Positions 1 through 5,895 of a stretch of 6,864 nt of DNA are shown in pieces. Numbering within the stretch: position 1 is the first letter of the stretch; each line of letters opens with the position of its first letter. Source of the stretch: an uncultured cyanobacterium (GTDB taxonomy: Bacteria; Cyanobacteriota; Cyanobacteriia; PCC-6307; Cyanobiaceae); assembly GCA_903831165.1 (NCBI GenBank), contig CAIKWV010000248.1, positions 1 through 6,864 on the forward strand, read 5' to 3'. The notes below the pieces were generated by a model. That model searched no databases. It was not told the origin of the DNA and saw only the letters and a program-made list of their open reading frames with translations. Both the position numbers and the translations under genes were made by a program.

Positions 1-452
1 CCAACAACTTCCGCATGAACGTCTGGACGTCCGTGCTGCAGATGATCCAGGACCGCCCCTGGATCGGCATCGGCCCGGGCAACAGCGCCTTCAACCTGAT
101 CTATCCCCTGTACCAGCAGGCCAAGTTCAACGCCCTGAGCGCCTACTCGATTCCGCTGGAATGGACCGTTGAAGCCGGCCTCCCCGGCTTGCTGGCCGGC
201 ACCGCCCTGTTCCTCTGCGCCGTGCGCACCGGCATCGGCCAGTGGCGCTCCCAAGGTCCACTGGTGCTGCCCAGCCTGGCGGCGGTGGCCGTGTTCGTCG
301 GCCTGGCGATCCAGGGGCTGACCGACACGATCTTCTTCCGGCCCGAAGTGCAGCTGGTGGCCTTCTTCAGCCTGGCCACCCTGGCGGCCTCCCAGCAGGG
401 TGCCGGGGCCTCGGTCAAGGGTTCAAGCGCCTCGGCGAGCCTCGATGGCTGA
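1..452 (+). CDS. ictB: IctB family membrane protein, C-terminal part (5' end outside window)
   Basis: This is the C-terminal part of a polytopic membrane protein of the IctB family, which has the O-antigen ligase/Wzy-type fold (PF04932-like). The reading frame is open from base 3 (N-N-F-R-M-N-V-W), so the ATG at 15 is internal and the real start is left of the window. Family signatures are NNFRMNVW, then WIGIGPGN (the ligase-family GxGPGN loop), then NLIYPLYQQAKFNALSAYS, then a PLEW..EAGLPG stretch, and near the end GLTDTIFFRPEVQL. Three hydrophobic segments follow the GIGPGN loop, and the last ends near the stop. A short Ser/Ala/Gly-rich tail closes the protein. The family was named for a proposed role in inorganic carbon accumulation. 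That transport role has been questioned, and the fold suggests glycan polymerisation or ligation. The stop overlaps the start of the next gene, which suggests a two-gene operon. Confidence 0.88.
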   Translation, partial: NNFRMNVWTSVLQMIQDRPWIGIGPGNSAFNLIYPLYQQAKFNALSAYSIPLEWTVEAGLPGLLAGTALFLCAVRTGIGQWRSQGPLVLPSLAAVAVFVGLAIQGLTDTIFFRPEVQLVAFFSLATLAASQQGAGASVKGSSASASLDG

Positions 453-1572
453 GGGGCAGGCCTTGGGCCGGCGGCCGGGCCCAGGCCCACCTGAGGCAGT
501 CCGACAGGGCCTGAACAGCCAGGAGGCGGATGGGCTGATCGCCGGCTTTGATGCCGGCCAGACCCACACCACCTGCCGGTTGGCCACGGCCGATGGCAGC
601 ACCGTGGCCGAGGGAGAGGGGCCCGGCGTCTGCCATCTGGCCGCCGCAGAAGGGCCCGAGCGGTTTCAGCAGGCCCTGACCCAGAGCCTCGCCGCCGCCC
701 GCAAGCAGATCGGCGCAGCAGGACCGATGCACAGGCACGGACCCCTGGGAACGCAGGACGGCGGAGCAGAGGCAACCAGGCCGGACCCGCAGGTGCTGGC
801 CACGGCTCCGCTGCTGGCCGCCGCCGTGGGCGCCAGCGGGATTGAACAGGGCAGCGACGTGCAGGAGCTGGGCCTGAGCCTGGCCGCGGCGGCCCTGGGC
901 CTGCCGCGCTCACAGCTGGCCGTGACCGGCGATGAGCGCACCGCCCTGCGCGGCGCCTTCACGAGCGGGCCCGGCATCATCGTGATCAGCGGCACCGGCA
1001 CGATCGCCGTGGGCCGTGACGGACAGGGGCGGGACCATCGCTGCGCCGGCTGGGGCTGGCTACTGGATGGTGCTGGCTCGGCCATGGACATCGGCCGCGA
1101 TGGCTTGAGCCTGAGCCTGCAGATGGCCGATGGGCGGCTGGATGACACACCGCTACGGGCGGCCCTGTGGCAGGCCCTGGCGGTGGCTGTCGACGATCCC
1201 CAGGCGCCGGAGAGGATCAAGGCGCTGGTGGTGCGGCCGGAGTTCGGAGCCGCCGGCTTCGCCAGGCTGGCGCCAGTGGTGGCCCAGAGCGCCGACAACG
1301 GCGATCCCCAAGCCCAGGCGATCCTGCGGCACAACGGCACAGCCCTGGCGGCCTCGGTGGCCGGCGTGGCCAGAGCGCTGGGGCTGGAGGCGCCCGCGGT
1401 GGCGGCCCTGGGAGGGGCGATCACCCACCTGCAGGCACTCCGGCAGGCCTTTGAGGAGGCATTGAACCGAGAGCTGCCGGGAGCCAGGCTGCAGGAGCCG
1501 GCGGGCGATGCCTGCAGCGGGGCGCTGGCCATGGCGGGAGAGTTGGTGGGCAGGCCAGCAATCAACGACTGA
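445..1572 (+). CDS. BadF/BadG/BcrA/BcrD-type ATPase, N-acetylglucosamine kinase-like
   Basis: A 375-residue member of the ASKHA-fold BadF family (PF01869), the group that includes GlcNAc kinases and 2-hydroxyacyl-CoA dehydratase activators. In order: a phosphate-1 motif GFDAGQTHT (residues 34-42), TGDERTALRGAF (161-172), a second nucleotide-binding motif ISGTGTIAVG (181-190), GWGWLLDGAGS (202-212), and a C-terminal GGAITHLQALRQAFEEAL motif (323-340) followed by DACSGALAMA. This pattern matches the sugar-kinase branch, where the third motif normally reads GWGWLLGDEGS; here that acidic pair is replaced. Residues about 91-116 look like an unconserved insertion. The chosen ATG at 445 overlaps the ictB stop (ATGGCTGA), suggesting reinitiation; no good Shine-Dalgarno is visible. 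An in-frame GTG at 400 is possible but adds an Arg/Pro-rich segment buried in ictB. The first 29 residues precede the usual family start and look dispensable. The substrate is inferred, not shown. Confidence 0.85.
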   Translation: MAEGQALGRRPGPGPPEAVRQGLNSQEADGLIAGFDAGQTHTTCRLATADGSTVAEGEGPGVCHLAAAEGPERFQQALTQSLAAARKQIGAAGPMHRHGPLGTQDGGAEATRPDPQVLATAPLLAAAVGASGIEQGSDVQELGLSLAAAALGLPRSQLAVTGDERTALRGAFTSGPGIIVISGTGTIAVGRDGQGRDHRCAGWGWLLDGAGSAMDIGRDGLSLSLQMADGRLDDTPLRAALWQALAVAVDDPQAPERIKALVVRPEFGAAGFARLAPVVAQSADNGDPQAQAILRHNGTALAASVAGVARALGLEAPAVAALGGAITHLQALRQAFEEALNRELPGARLQEPAGDACSGALAMAGELVGRPAIND

Positions 1573-1682
1573 ACGCTGAACAGACCTGAGCAGGCACCGC
1601 GAGCTGCAGCACGAGATCAAGTCGCTTCAGGAATACAAGCCCCTACGGAGATGGCGAGAGCATGGCGATTGAAGGGGATCTC
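1573..1682. other. Convergent intergenic spacer with a 31-codon open stretch
   Basis: This gap separates the stop of the BadF-like gene from the stop of glmM. No strong GC-hairpin followed by a T-run is visible on either strand, so any terminator is not obvious. On the plus strand, bases 1580-1672 are open and encode a charged peptide including ELQHEIKSLQEYKPLRRW, ending at TGA 1670-1672, with no ATG in frame. It resembles the C-terminus of a small soluble protein more than random GC-rich sequence, but I do not recognise it. It could be a decayed gene end or chance. Confidence 0.4.
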
Positions 1683-3128
1683 TCACCCCCCAACCAACCC
1701 CCGCTCCGCCGCCGCCGCCAGCACTTCGCACCAGTGATCCACCTGCTGCTGTTCCGCCGCTTCCACCATCACCCGCAGTAACGGTTCGGTGCCGCTGGCG
1801 CGCACCAGTACGCGGCCGTGGCCGGCCATGGCGGTTTCGGCCTGTTGCACCGCCAGGCGCAGCTCCTCACACTCCTGCCAGTGGGTGCGTTGGTGGCGGT
1901 CCTGCACGGTGATGTTGACCAATTTCTGGGGATAGGACTGCCAGCTGTGGTCCATCCAGTCGCTCAGACTCTGACCGCGACTTTGCACCAGGGTGGCCAC
2001 CTGCAATGCCGTGAGCAAGCCGTCGCCGCTCATGCCGTGCTGGGCAGAAAGGATATGACCTGACTGTTCTCCTCCCAGGCCGGCCCCCAACTCCTCCATC
2101 GCCGCATGCACGTACTGGTCGCCCACCGCCGTGCGCTCCAGCAGGCCTCCGGCTTCGGTCCAGGCCCTTTCGAAGCCCAGGTTGGACATCACCGTGGCGA
2201 CGATGCGGTTGTCGGGCAGCGCTCCAGCCTCCTTGAGGGCCGTTCCCCACAGATAGAGGATCTGATCGCCATCGACGCTGCGGCCGCGGCCATCCACCGC
2301 CAGCACCCGATCGGCATCGCCATCGAAGGCAAATCCCATCGCCGCGCCGCTCTCTTGCACGGCCTGGCGCAGCGGCTCCAGGTGGGTGCTGCCGCAGCCC
2401 TGATTGATGCGGGAGCCATCGGGCTGACCGTGCAGCACGGTGAGATCGGCCCCCAGCTCCCGGAACACCTGTTCGCCGCAGGCCGTGGCCGATCCCCAGC
2501 AGAGATCGAGCACCACCTTCACCCCGTCGAGCCGGCATCCCTTCGTGCTCTCCAGCAGGGATTGGCGGTAGGCCTCCAGCAGGTCCTGGCGCTGGTGGGC
2601 CGTGCCCTGGCCATCGAAGGGCGGCGCTGGGGCCTCGCCGCGCAGACCCGCCTCGATCGCTTGCTGCTGTTCTTTGTGCAACTTGGCGCCGCTGGCGCCG
2701 AACACCTTGATGCCGTTGTCTTGGGGCGGATTGTGGCTGGCGGACACCATCAGGCCTCCGGCCGCCTGCAGGCGCCGGATCGTGCCGGGCACCGCCGGGG
2801 TGGGGCACAGGCCGATCTGCCAGACCTCGCGACCCGCGGCCGTCAGTCCGGCGGTGAGGGCCGCCACCAGCATCGGCCCGCTGCTGCGCGAATCGGTGCC
2901 GATCACCACGGGCCCTTCGGCCGGCAGCACCAGGCCGCACCAGTAGCCCACCTGCAGCGCCAACGCCGGCGTCACCTGGCTGCCGACGCGGCCGCGGATG
3001 CCATCGGTGCCGAAGCCGGCCACGGCAGCTCCCAGGCTGGCCCCGATCGGTGTGGTGGCCTGCGATGGCGCCCCGCGGTCGCCCGCGCCACTGCCCAGCC
3101 CACTGCCCACTGCACTGGCCTCGGCCAT
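1683..3128 (-). CDS. glmM: Phosphoglucosamine mutase
   Basis: GlmM isomerises glucosamine-6-phosphate to glucosamine-1-phosphate in the cytoplasm, on the route to UDP-GlcNAc for peptidoglycan and lipid A. The 481-residue protein has all four alpha-D-phosphohexomutase signatures: the start motif GFGTDGIRGR (38-47), the active-site loop SASHNP (129-134, phosphorylated serine expected at 131), the metal-binding loop DGDADR (269-274), the sugar-binding loop GGEQSGH (352-358), and the phosphate-binding loop RASGTEPLLR (443-452). Length is slightly above the usual 440-460 because of a Gly/Ala/Ser-rich N-terminal extension of about 37 residues, typical of cyanobacterial GlmM. The start is the ATG at 3128, but its purine-rich GGGGAG touches the ATG, an unfavourably short spacing. 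A GTG seven codons in (initiator base at 3107) has GAGG at about 8 bases and is a credible alternative. The open frame continues upstream to 3251 with Arg/Pro-rich sequence that looks non-coding. Confidence 0.96.
   Translation of the reverse strand: MAEASAVGSGLGSGAGDRGAPSQATTPIGASLGAAVAGFGTDGIRGRVGSQVTPALALQVGYWCGLVLPAEGPVVIGTDSRSSGPMLVAALTAGLTAAGREVWQIGLCPTPAVPGTIRRLQAAGGLMVSASHNPPQDNGIKVFGASGAKLHKEQQQAIEAGLRGEAPAPPFDGQGTAHQRQDLLEAYRQSLLESTKGCRLDGVKVVLDLCWGSATACGEQVFRELGADLTVLHGQPDGSRINQGCGSTHLEPLRQAVQESGAAMGFAFDGDADRVLAVDGRGRSVDGDQILYLWGTALKEAGALPDNRIVATVMSNLGFERAWTEAGGLLERTAVGDQYVHAAMEELGAGLGGEQSGHILSAQHGMSGDGLLTALQVATLVQSRGQSLSDWMDHSWQSYPQKLVNITVQDRHQRTHWQECEELRLAVQQAETAMAGHGRVLVRASGTEPLLRVMVEAAEQQQVDHWCEVLAAAAERGLVGG
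3089..3117. repeat. Short imperfect tandem repeat in the glmM N-terminus
   Basis: The plus strand reads three near-copies of a CCACTGCC-like unit in succession (CACTGCCCAGCC, CACTGCCCA, CACTGCACTGG). They lie at glmM codons about 4-14 and encode the Gly/Ser-rich start AVGSGLGSG. This is a typical replication-slippage substrate in a part of the protein that is not expected to be structurally constrained. Confidence 0.5.
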
Positions 3129-3266
3129 CTCCCCGTCCCGACGATCTGGGCGCAGGCTACGTCGACTGATCCCAGGGCCTTGATGCCCCGGCCTGCAGGC
3201 CTGGGCCGGGTCTGATGAAGCGCCTCCAGGAGCGATCGGGCCCCGCCGCACCTCCTGGTTGGCGAC
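3129..3266. other. Upstream region of glmM, after the small membrane-protein gene
   Basis: A 138-bp spacer between the stop of the small minus-strand membrane gene and the glmM start. It contains a GC-rich hairpin (3187-3210, listed separately) but no convincing -35/-10 pair for glmM that I can identify in this high-GC sequence. It could hold the glmM promoter, or the two genes could be cotranscribed through it; the sequence alone does not decide. Confidence 0.4.
3187..3210 (-). terminator. GC-rich hairpin between the small membrane gene and glmM
   Basis: A perfect 7-bp stem, CCCGGCC (3187-3193) pairing with GGCCGGG (3204-3210), around a 10-base loop. The 12-bp palindrome GGCCTGCAGGCC (3190-3201) lies across the left arm and loop. 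It sits about 57 bases downstream of the small gene's stop in the direction of transcription. No T-tract follows on the minus strand (it reads GCATCAAGG), so it is not a classical intrinsic terminator. It may attenuate, stabilise the 3' end or bind a protein. The assignment as terminator is tentative. Confidence 0.3.
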
Positions 3267-3527
3267 TCAGCGCCAGCGCCGCGGCCGATACAGCAAAGCC
3301 AGCAGCTCGACCAGGGCCCAGAGCAGCAAGCCGCCCACACACCAGCCCGGCAACCACAGGAACGGCGGCCAGGGCCGCAGCACCAGGGCCAGGGCCGCCA
3401 GCACCGCAGCCAGCAGGGTGCGGCGCCGCTGCCCAGCCCCGGGCAAGCTGGTCAGGGCGGGTGGCAAGGCCGCCAACCAGGACTGGGACCAGCGGCTCAG
3501 GCGCTGCGGCAGGGACAGCAGGGACAC
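3267..3527 (-). CDS. Small two-helix membrane protein of unknown function
   Basis: I do not recognise this gene. With the GTG at 3527 it encodes 86 residues: an amphipathic, Trp-containing N-terminus (SLLSLPQRLSRWSQSWLAAL), a Gly-Gln-Arg-Arg-Arg turn (31-36), then two hydrophobic segments (about 37-50 and 56-80) separated by the aromatic, proline-rich RPWPPFLWLPGW, and a basic end RPRRWR. The Arg clusters flanking the helices suggest a helical hairpin with both ends cytoplasmic. The open frame extends to 3689, but upstream residues are Arg/Pro-rich and lie antisense to the transglycosylase signal region, so I place the start at 3527; no Shine-Dalgarno is obvious. It lies in the same direction as glmM, 138 bp upstream of it, and head-to-head with the transglycosylase. 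The long opposite-strand extension across it (3259-3582) has the biased composition of a shadow frame, which favours the minus-strand reading. Confidence 0.6.
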   Translation of the reverse strand: MSLLSLPQRLSRWSQSWLAALPPALTSLPGAGQRRRTLLAAVLAALALVLRPWPPFLWLPGWCVGGLLLWALVELLALLYRPRRWR

Positions 3528-3550
3528 CGAGACGGAACAGGGTGGTGTCC
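3522..3550. promoter_or_regulatory. Inverted repeat over the start of the small membrane gene
   Basis: GGACACC (3522-3528) and GGTGTCC (3544-3550) form a perfect 7-bp inverted repeat with a 15-base spacer, about 22 bp centre to centre (two helical turns). The left arm contains the GTG start codon of the small minus-strand gene. The right arm lies about 33 bases ahead of the transglycosylase TTG. This is the geometry of a dimer operator in a divergent control region. In GC-rich DNA a 7-bp repeat can arise by chance, so it is only a candidate. Confidence 0.25.
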
Positions 3551-3582
3551 AGAATGATCGCCAATTGTCCGGACCAGGGCCC
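3528..3582. promoter_or_regulatory. Divergent intergenic region between the small membrane gene and the transglycosylase
   Basis: Only about 55 bp separate the two proposed start codons, so the promoters must overlap or lie partly inside the opposing genes. The least GC-rich stretch, around 3551-3567 (AGAATGATCGCCAATTG), is the best place for a -10 element, but no convincing hexamer pair was found. An ATG at 3554 opens a 10-codon frame (MIANCPDQGP) whose stop overlaps the transglycosylase TTG. Confidence 0.35.
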
Positions 3583-5643
3583 TTGACGCGCCTCTCGTTG
3601 TTGCTGGCGGCCTCCTGTCTGGGCACGGGCGTGGCCCTGCTGGGGGGCCGGGCGCTGCTGCACAGCCTGCCCCCCCTGACGCCGGACACCCCCGCATCGA
3701 CCCTGGAGCGCCTCAGGCGCTGGTCTCCCGATCCATGGCAACGGCGCGAAGCCAGCCTGCTGCTGGAGCGTCAGGCCGAAGCGGCGGCGGATCCCCGGCT
3801 GCAGCAGCGGCTGCTCGCCAGCCAGGGCTGGGGCCCCGATCCCCTGGCGGCGGTCGTGCTCAAACACCAGGCCCTGGCCAGCGAGTCCCTGGACCAGCCG
3901 GCCCGGGCCACAAGCCTGTGGCACCAGCTGCTGCGCCGCTTCCCCAGCGATCCCGCCAGTGCCGATGCCCTCTATGCCCTCGGCCGCCGGAACCCGCGAC
4001 TGCGCCAGCAGCTGCTGCAGCGCTTCCCCGCCCATCCGGCAGCCCTGGCGGCCGCCGTGGAGGCCGGCCCGGCGCCAGCGGCCGCCCGCGCCGGAGCCCT
4101 GCACCTGGCCCGCTGGGGTGCCCGCTGGCCCGGCGCCCAGGAGAAGATCCTGTCCAGCTGCAAAACCGGCGCCCAGGGGCCGAGCGCCACGCAGCGAAGC
4201 CAGCTGGCGGCGGCCCTGGCCGAACTGGGCGACCCCCAGGCCGCCCTCACCTGCCTGGGCACCGGCGGCCAGCTGCCCCCCAGCGCTCAGCTAGCCCTGG
4301 CCAGGCCCTGGCTGCAAGGCGATGGCGCCGACAAGGAGCGGGCCCTGAAGCTGCTGGTGTCCCTGGTGCGCCAGGCCCCGGACAGCCCAGAGGCCGAGGA
4401 GGCCGTGCGCCTGCTCAGCCAGCAGGAGGGGCCGGCCAGTGATGCGGCCCTGGGCCAGTTGCCGGAGCGCTGGCGCGCCAGTGCCCCCGTGGCGGCCCAC
4501 CGGGTTCTGGCCGCGGCCGGCGGCAGCGAAGCGAAACCCGGCGGCGGGGCGACCACACCGAGCGCCAGCAGCGCCGCCCTCGACGTTTTGAAGCGCTGGC
4601 CCGACGATCCGGCCAGCTGGGATCTGCAGTGGGACCTGAGCCGCCGCCAGCTGCTGGCCGGCCAGTGGAGCGCCGCCCTGACCCTGCTGCGGGCCATCCC
4701 CGCCGAACGGCAGCCGCCACCGCTGGCGGCCCGGCAGCGCTTCTGGCTGGGCTATGCCCTGGACCGGAGCGGCCAGACCCCGGAAGCCCGGTCCATCTGG
4801 GAGGAGCTGCTGTACCGCAACCCCGGCGGGTACTACGGCTGGCGAGCGGCGCTGCACCTGGGCCAAGGCGATCTCGCTCCGGATGCCAGCGCTGATCAGG
4901 GCCGCAACGGCGCCGCCGACACCTGGCAACCGCTGGCCAGCGGCGAGGCCGGCCTCGACCGGCTCTGGCGGCTGGATCAACGCACCGAGGCCTGGGAAAC
5001 CTGGCGCCAGCGGCGCGCCAATGTGCCCCCCGTGCAGAGCCAGGAGCTGCTGGTGGAGGGGCGTCTGCGCCAGGGCGTCGGCGATGACTGGACCGGCCTG
5101 GCCCAGCTGGATCGGGCCGCCATGGCCCTGAAACCCGACCAATGCCGGCTGCTGCCCCAGCTGGAGGTGAGCCTGCATCCGCCGCGCTTCCAGGCGGTGT
5201 TCCGCAGCGCCGGCCGCGACCAGAATCTGCCCATGGTCCTGCTTCAGGGCCTGGCGAAGCAGGAGTCCCGCTTCACCCCGACCGTGCGTTCCTCGGTGGG
5301 GGCCGTCGGTCTGATGCAACTGATGCCCGAGACCGCCGCCGAGCTGGCGGGACGACCGCTGAGCGCCACCGAGCTGGAGGATCCCGCCCGCAATGTGGAG
5401 CTGGGCAGCCGCTACCTGCGGGGCCTTCTGGGGCAATGGCAGCGGCAGCCGATGCTGGCCGTCGCCAGCTACAACGCCGGACCCGGCGCCGTGCAGAGCT
5501 GGCACCCGGATCAGCTGCGGCGCGCCCCCGAACTCTGGGTGGAGGCGATTCCCTATCCGGAAACGCGTTTGTACGTCAAAAAGGTGCTCGGCAATGCCTG
5601 GAGCTACCAGCAGCTGGCGCGGGGGGCGGAACCGCGCTGTTAG
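3583..5643 (+). CDS. Soluble lytic murein transglycosylase (GH23, Slt type)
   Basis: Cleaves the MurNAc-GlcNAc bond of peptidoglycan with 1,6-anhydro-MurNAc formation, in the periplasm. The 686-residue protein starts with a hydrophobic segment (4-22, after Met-Thr-Arg) acting as signal anchor or signal peptide. LAASC at residues 8-12 is a weak lipobox, so a lipoprotein cannot be excluded. Residues about 40-530 form an Ala/Leu/Gln/Arg-rich helical region with TPR-like periodicity, interrupted by a Gly/Ala/Ser linker near 310-330. The C-terminal SLT domain (about 535-675) is complete: KQESRF with the catalytic glutamate at 561, GAVGLMQLMP (573-582), NVELGSRYL, ASYNAGPGAV (627-636) and the terminal YPETRLYVKKVLG motif. 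The start is uncertain. No in-frame ATG or GTG precedes the hydrophobic segment, so I use TTG 3583 (AGGG three bases upstream, short); TTG 3565 is the alternative. Upstream frame to 3259 is antisense shadow of the small membrane gene. Confidence 0.93.
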   Translation: MTRLSLLLAASCLGTGVALLGGRALLHSLPPLTPDTPASTLERLRRWSPDPWQRREASLLLERQAEAAADPRLQQRLLASQGWGPDPLAAVVLKHQALASESLDQPARATSLWHQLLRRFPSDPASADALYALGRRNPRLRQQLLQRFPAHPAALAAAVEAGPAPAAARAGALHLARWGARWPGAQEKILSSCKTGAQGPSATQRSQLAAALAELGDPQAALTCLGTGGQLPPSAQLALARPWLQGDGADKERALKLLVSLVRQAPDSPEAEEAVRLLSQQEGPASDAALGQLPERWRASAPVAAHRVLAAAGGSEAKPGGGATTPSASSAALDVLKRWPDDPASWDLQWDLSRRQLLAGQWSAALTLLRAIPAERQPPPLAARQRFWLGYALDRSGQTPEARSIWEELLYRNPGGYYGWRAALHLGQGDLAPDASADQGRNGAADTWQPLASGEAGLDRLWRLDQRTEAWETWRQRRANVPPVQSQELLVEGRLRQGVGDDWTGLAQLDRAAMALKPDQCRLLPQLEVSLHPPRFQAVFRSAGRDQNLPMVLLQGLAKQESRFTPTVRSSVGAVGLMQLMPETAAELAGRPLSATELEDPARNVELGSRYLRGLLGQWQRQPMLAVASYNAGPGAVQSWHPDQLRRAPELWVEAIPYPETRLYVKKVLGNAWSYQQLARGAEPRC

Positions 5644-5895
5644 GGAACCTCTGGACAACCCCTGAGCGGCGCCAGCGGGAGCGTGGAGACTCCGTTGGCG
5701 CAGATGGGCGTCTCCCTACTGGCGACCGGCTTTCCAGGGCTTCCTCAGGGATCCCCTGAGCCTTGGCGCCAGGTCCAGCAGCTCAGCCCCCCCTGACGCG
5801 AGCGCACCAGCCTGCTGTCAAGGGCCTGGGCCCCGGCGACGCCGCGGTCCTGGAGTCCGCCGAGGTGCTAGTGGAGCTACTGGGTCCAGAGGTGC
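5644..5895. other. Convergent intergenic region with repeated CTCAGGG motifs
   Basis: 252 bp between the stop of the transglycosylase (+) and the stop of the membrane protein (-). It contains one tight hairpin (5744-5760, listed separately), and a looser one, GGAGAC (5685-5690) with GTCTCC (5710-5715) around a 19-base loop. CCCCTGAGC occurs twice (from 5660 and from 5753), with the inverse GCTCAGGG near 5894. From 5822 to 5901 the plus strand reads, in one frame, GLGPGDAAVLESAEVLVELL with coding-like third positions, but it lacks a convincing start and no recognisable domain is seen. Confidence 0.5.
5744..5760. terminator. Perfect 7-bp hairpin downstream of the transglycosylase
   Basis: CTCAGGG (5744-5750) pairs perfectly with CCCTGAG (5754-5760) around a 3-base ATC loop, 100 bases past the transglycosylase stop and about 135 bases past the membrane-protein stop on the other strand. 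No T-run follows on either strand. A bidirectional transcription end is plausible from the convergent layout, but the lack of a U-tract keeps confidence low. Confidence 0.35.

Noticed and set aside
666..1565. 299-residue minus-strand frame opposite the BadF-like gene
   Set aside because: Ser/Ala/Arg/Pro-rich with no recognisable domain, while the plus strand carries ordered ATPase motifs.
2307..2324. DGDADR instead of DGDGDR in the GlmM metal loop
   Set aside because: All metal-coordinating aspartates are present, and the Ala variant is, to my knowledge, usual for cyanobacterial GlmM.
2106..3215. 369-residue plus-strand frame opposite glmM
   Set aside because: All four phosphohexomutase motifs are on the minus strand; the plus frame is His/Gly/Arg/Ala-rich shadow.
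3259..3582. In-frame N-terminal extension of the transglycosylase (794-residue version)
   Set aside because: The segment is Arg/Gln/Pro-rich, lies antisense to the small membrane gene and places the clear N-terminal hydrophobic segment in mid-protein.
3157..4104. Long minus-strand frame antisense to the transglycosylase
   Set aside because: Its composition (Gly/Gln/Arg/Pro/Ala with no domain) is that of a shadow in GC-rich DNA, and the plus strand encodes a family-conserved protein here.
4291..5658. 455-residue minus-strand frame opposite the transglycosylase
   Set aside because: It covers the conserved SLT domain on the opposite strand, shows no motif, and is explained by high GC removing stop codons.
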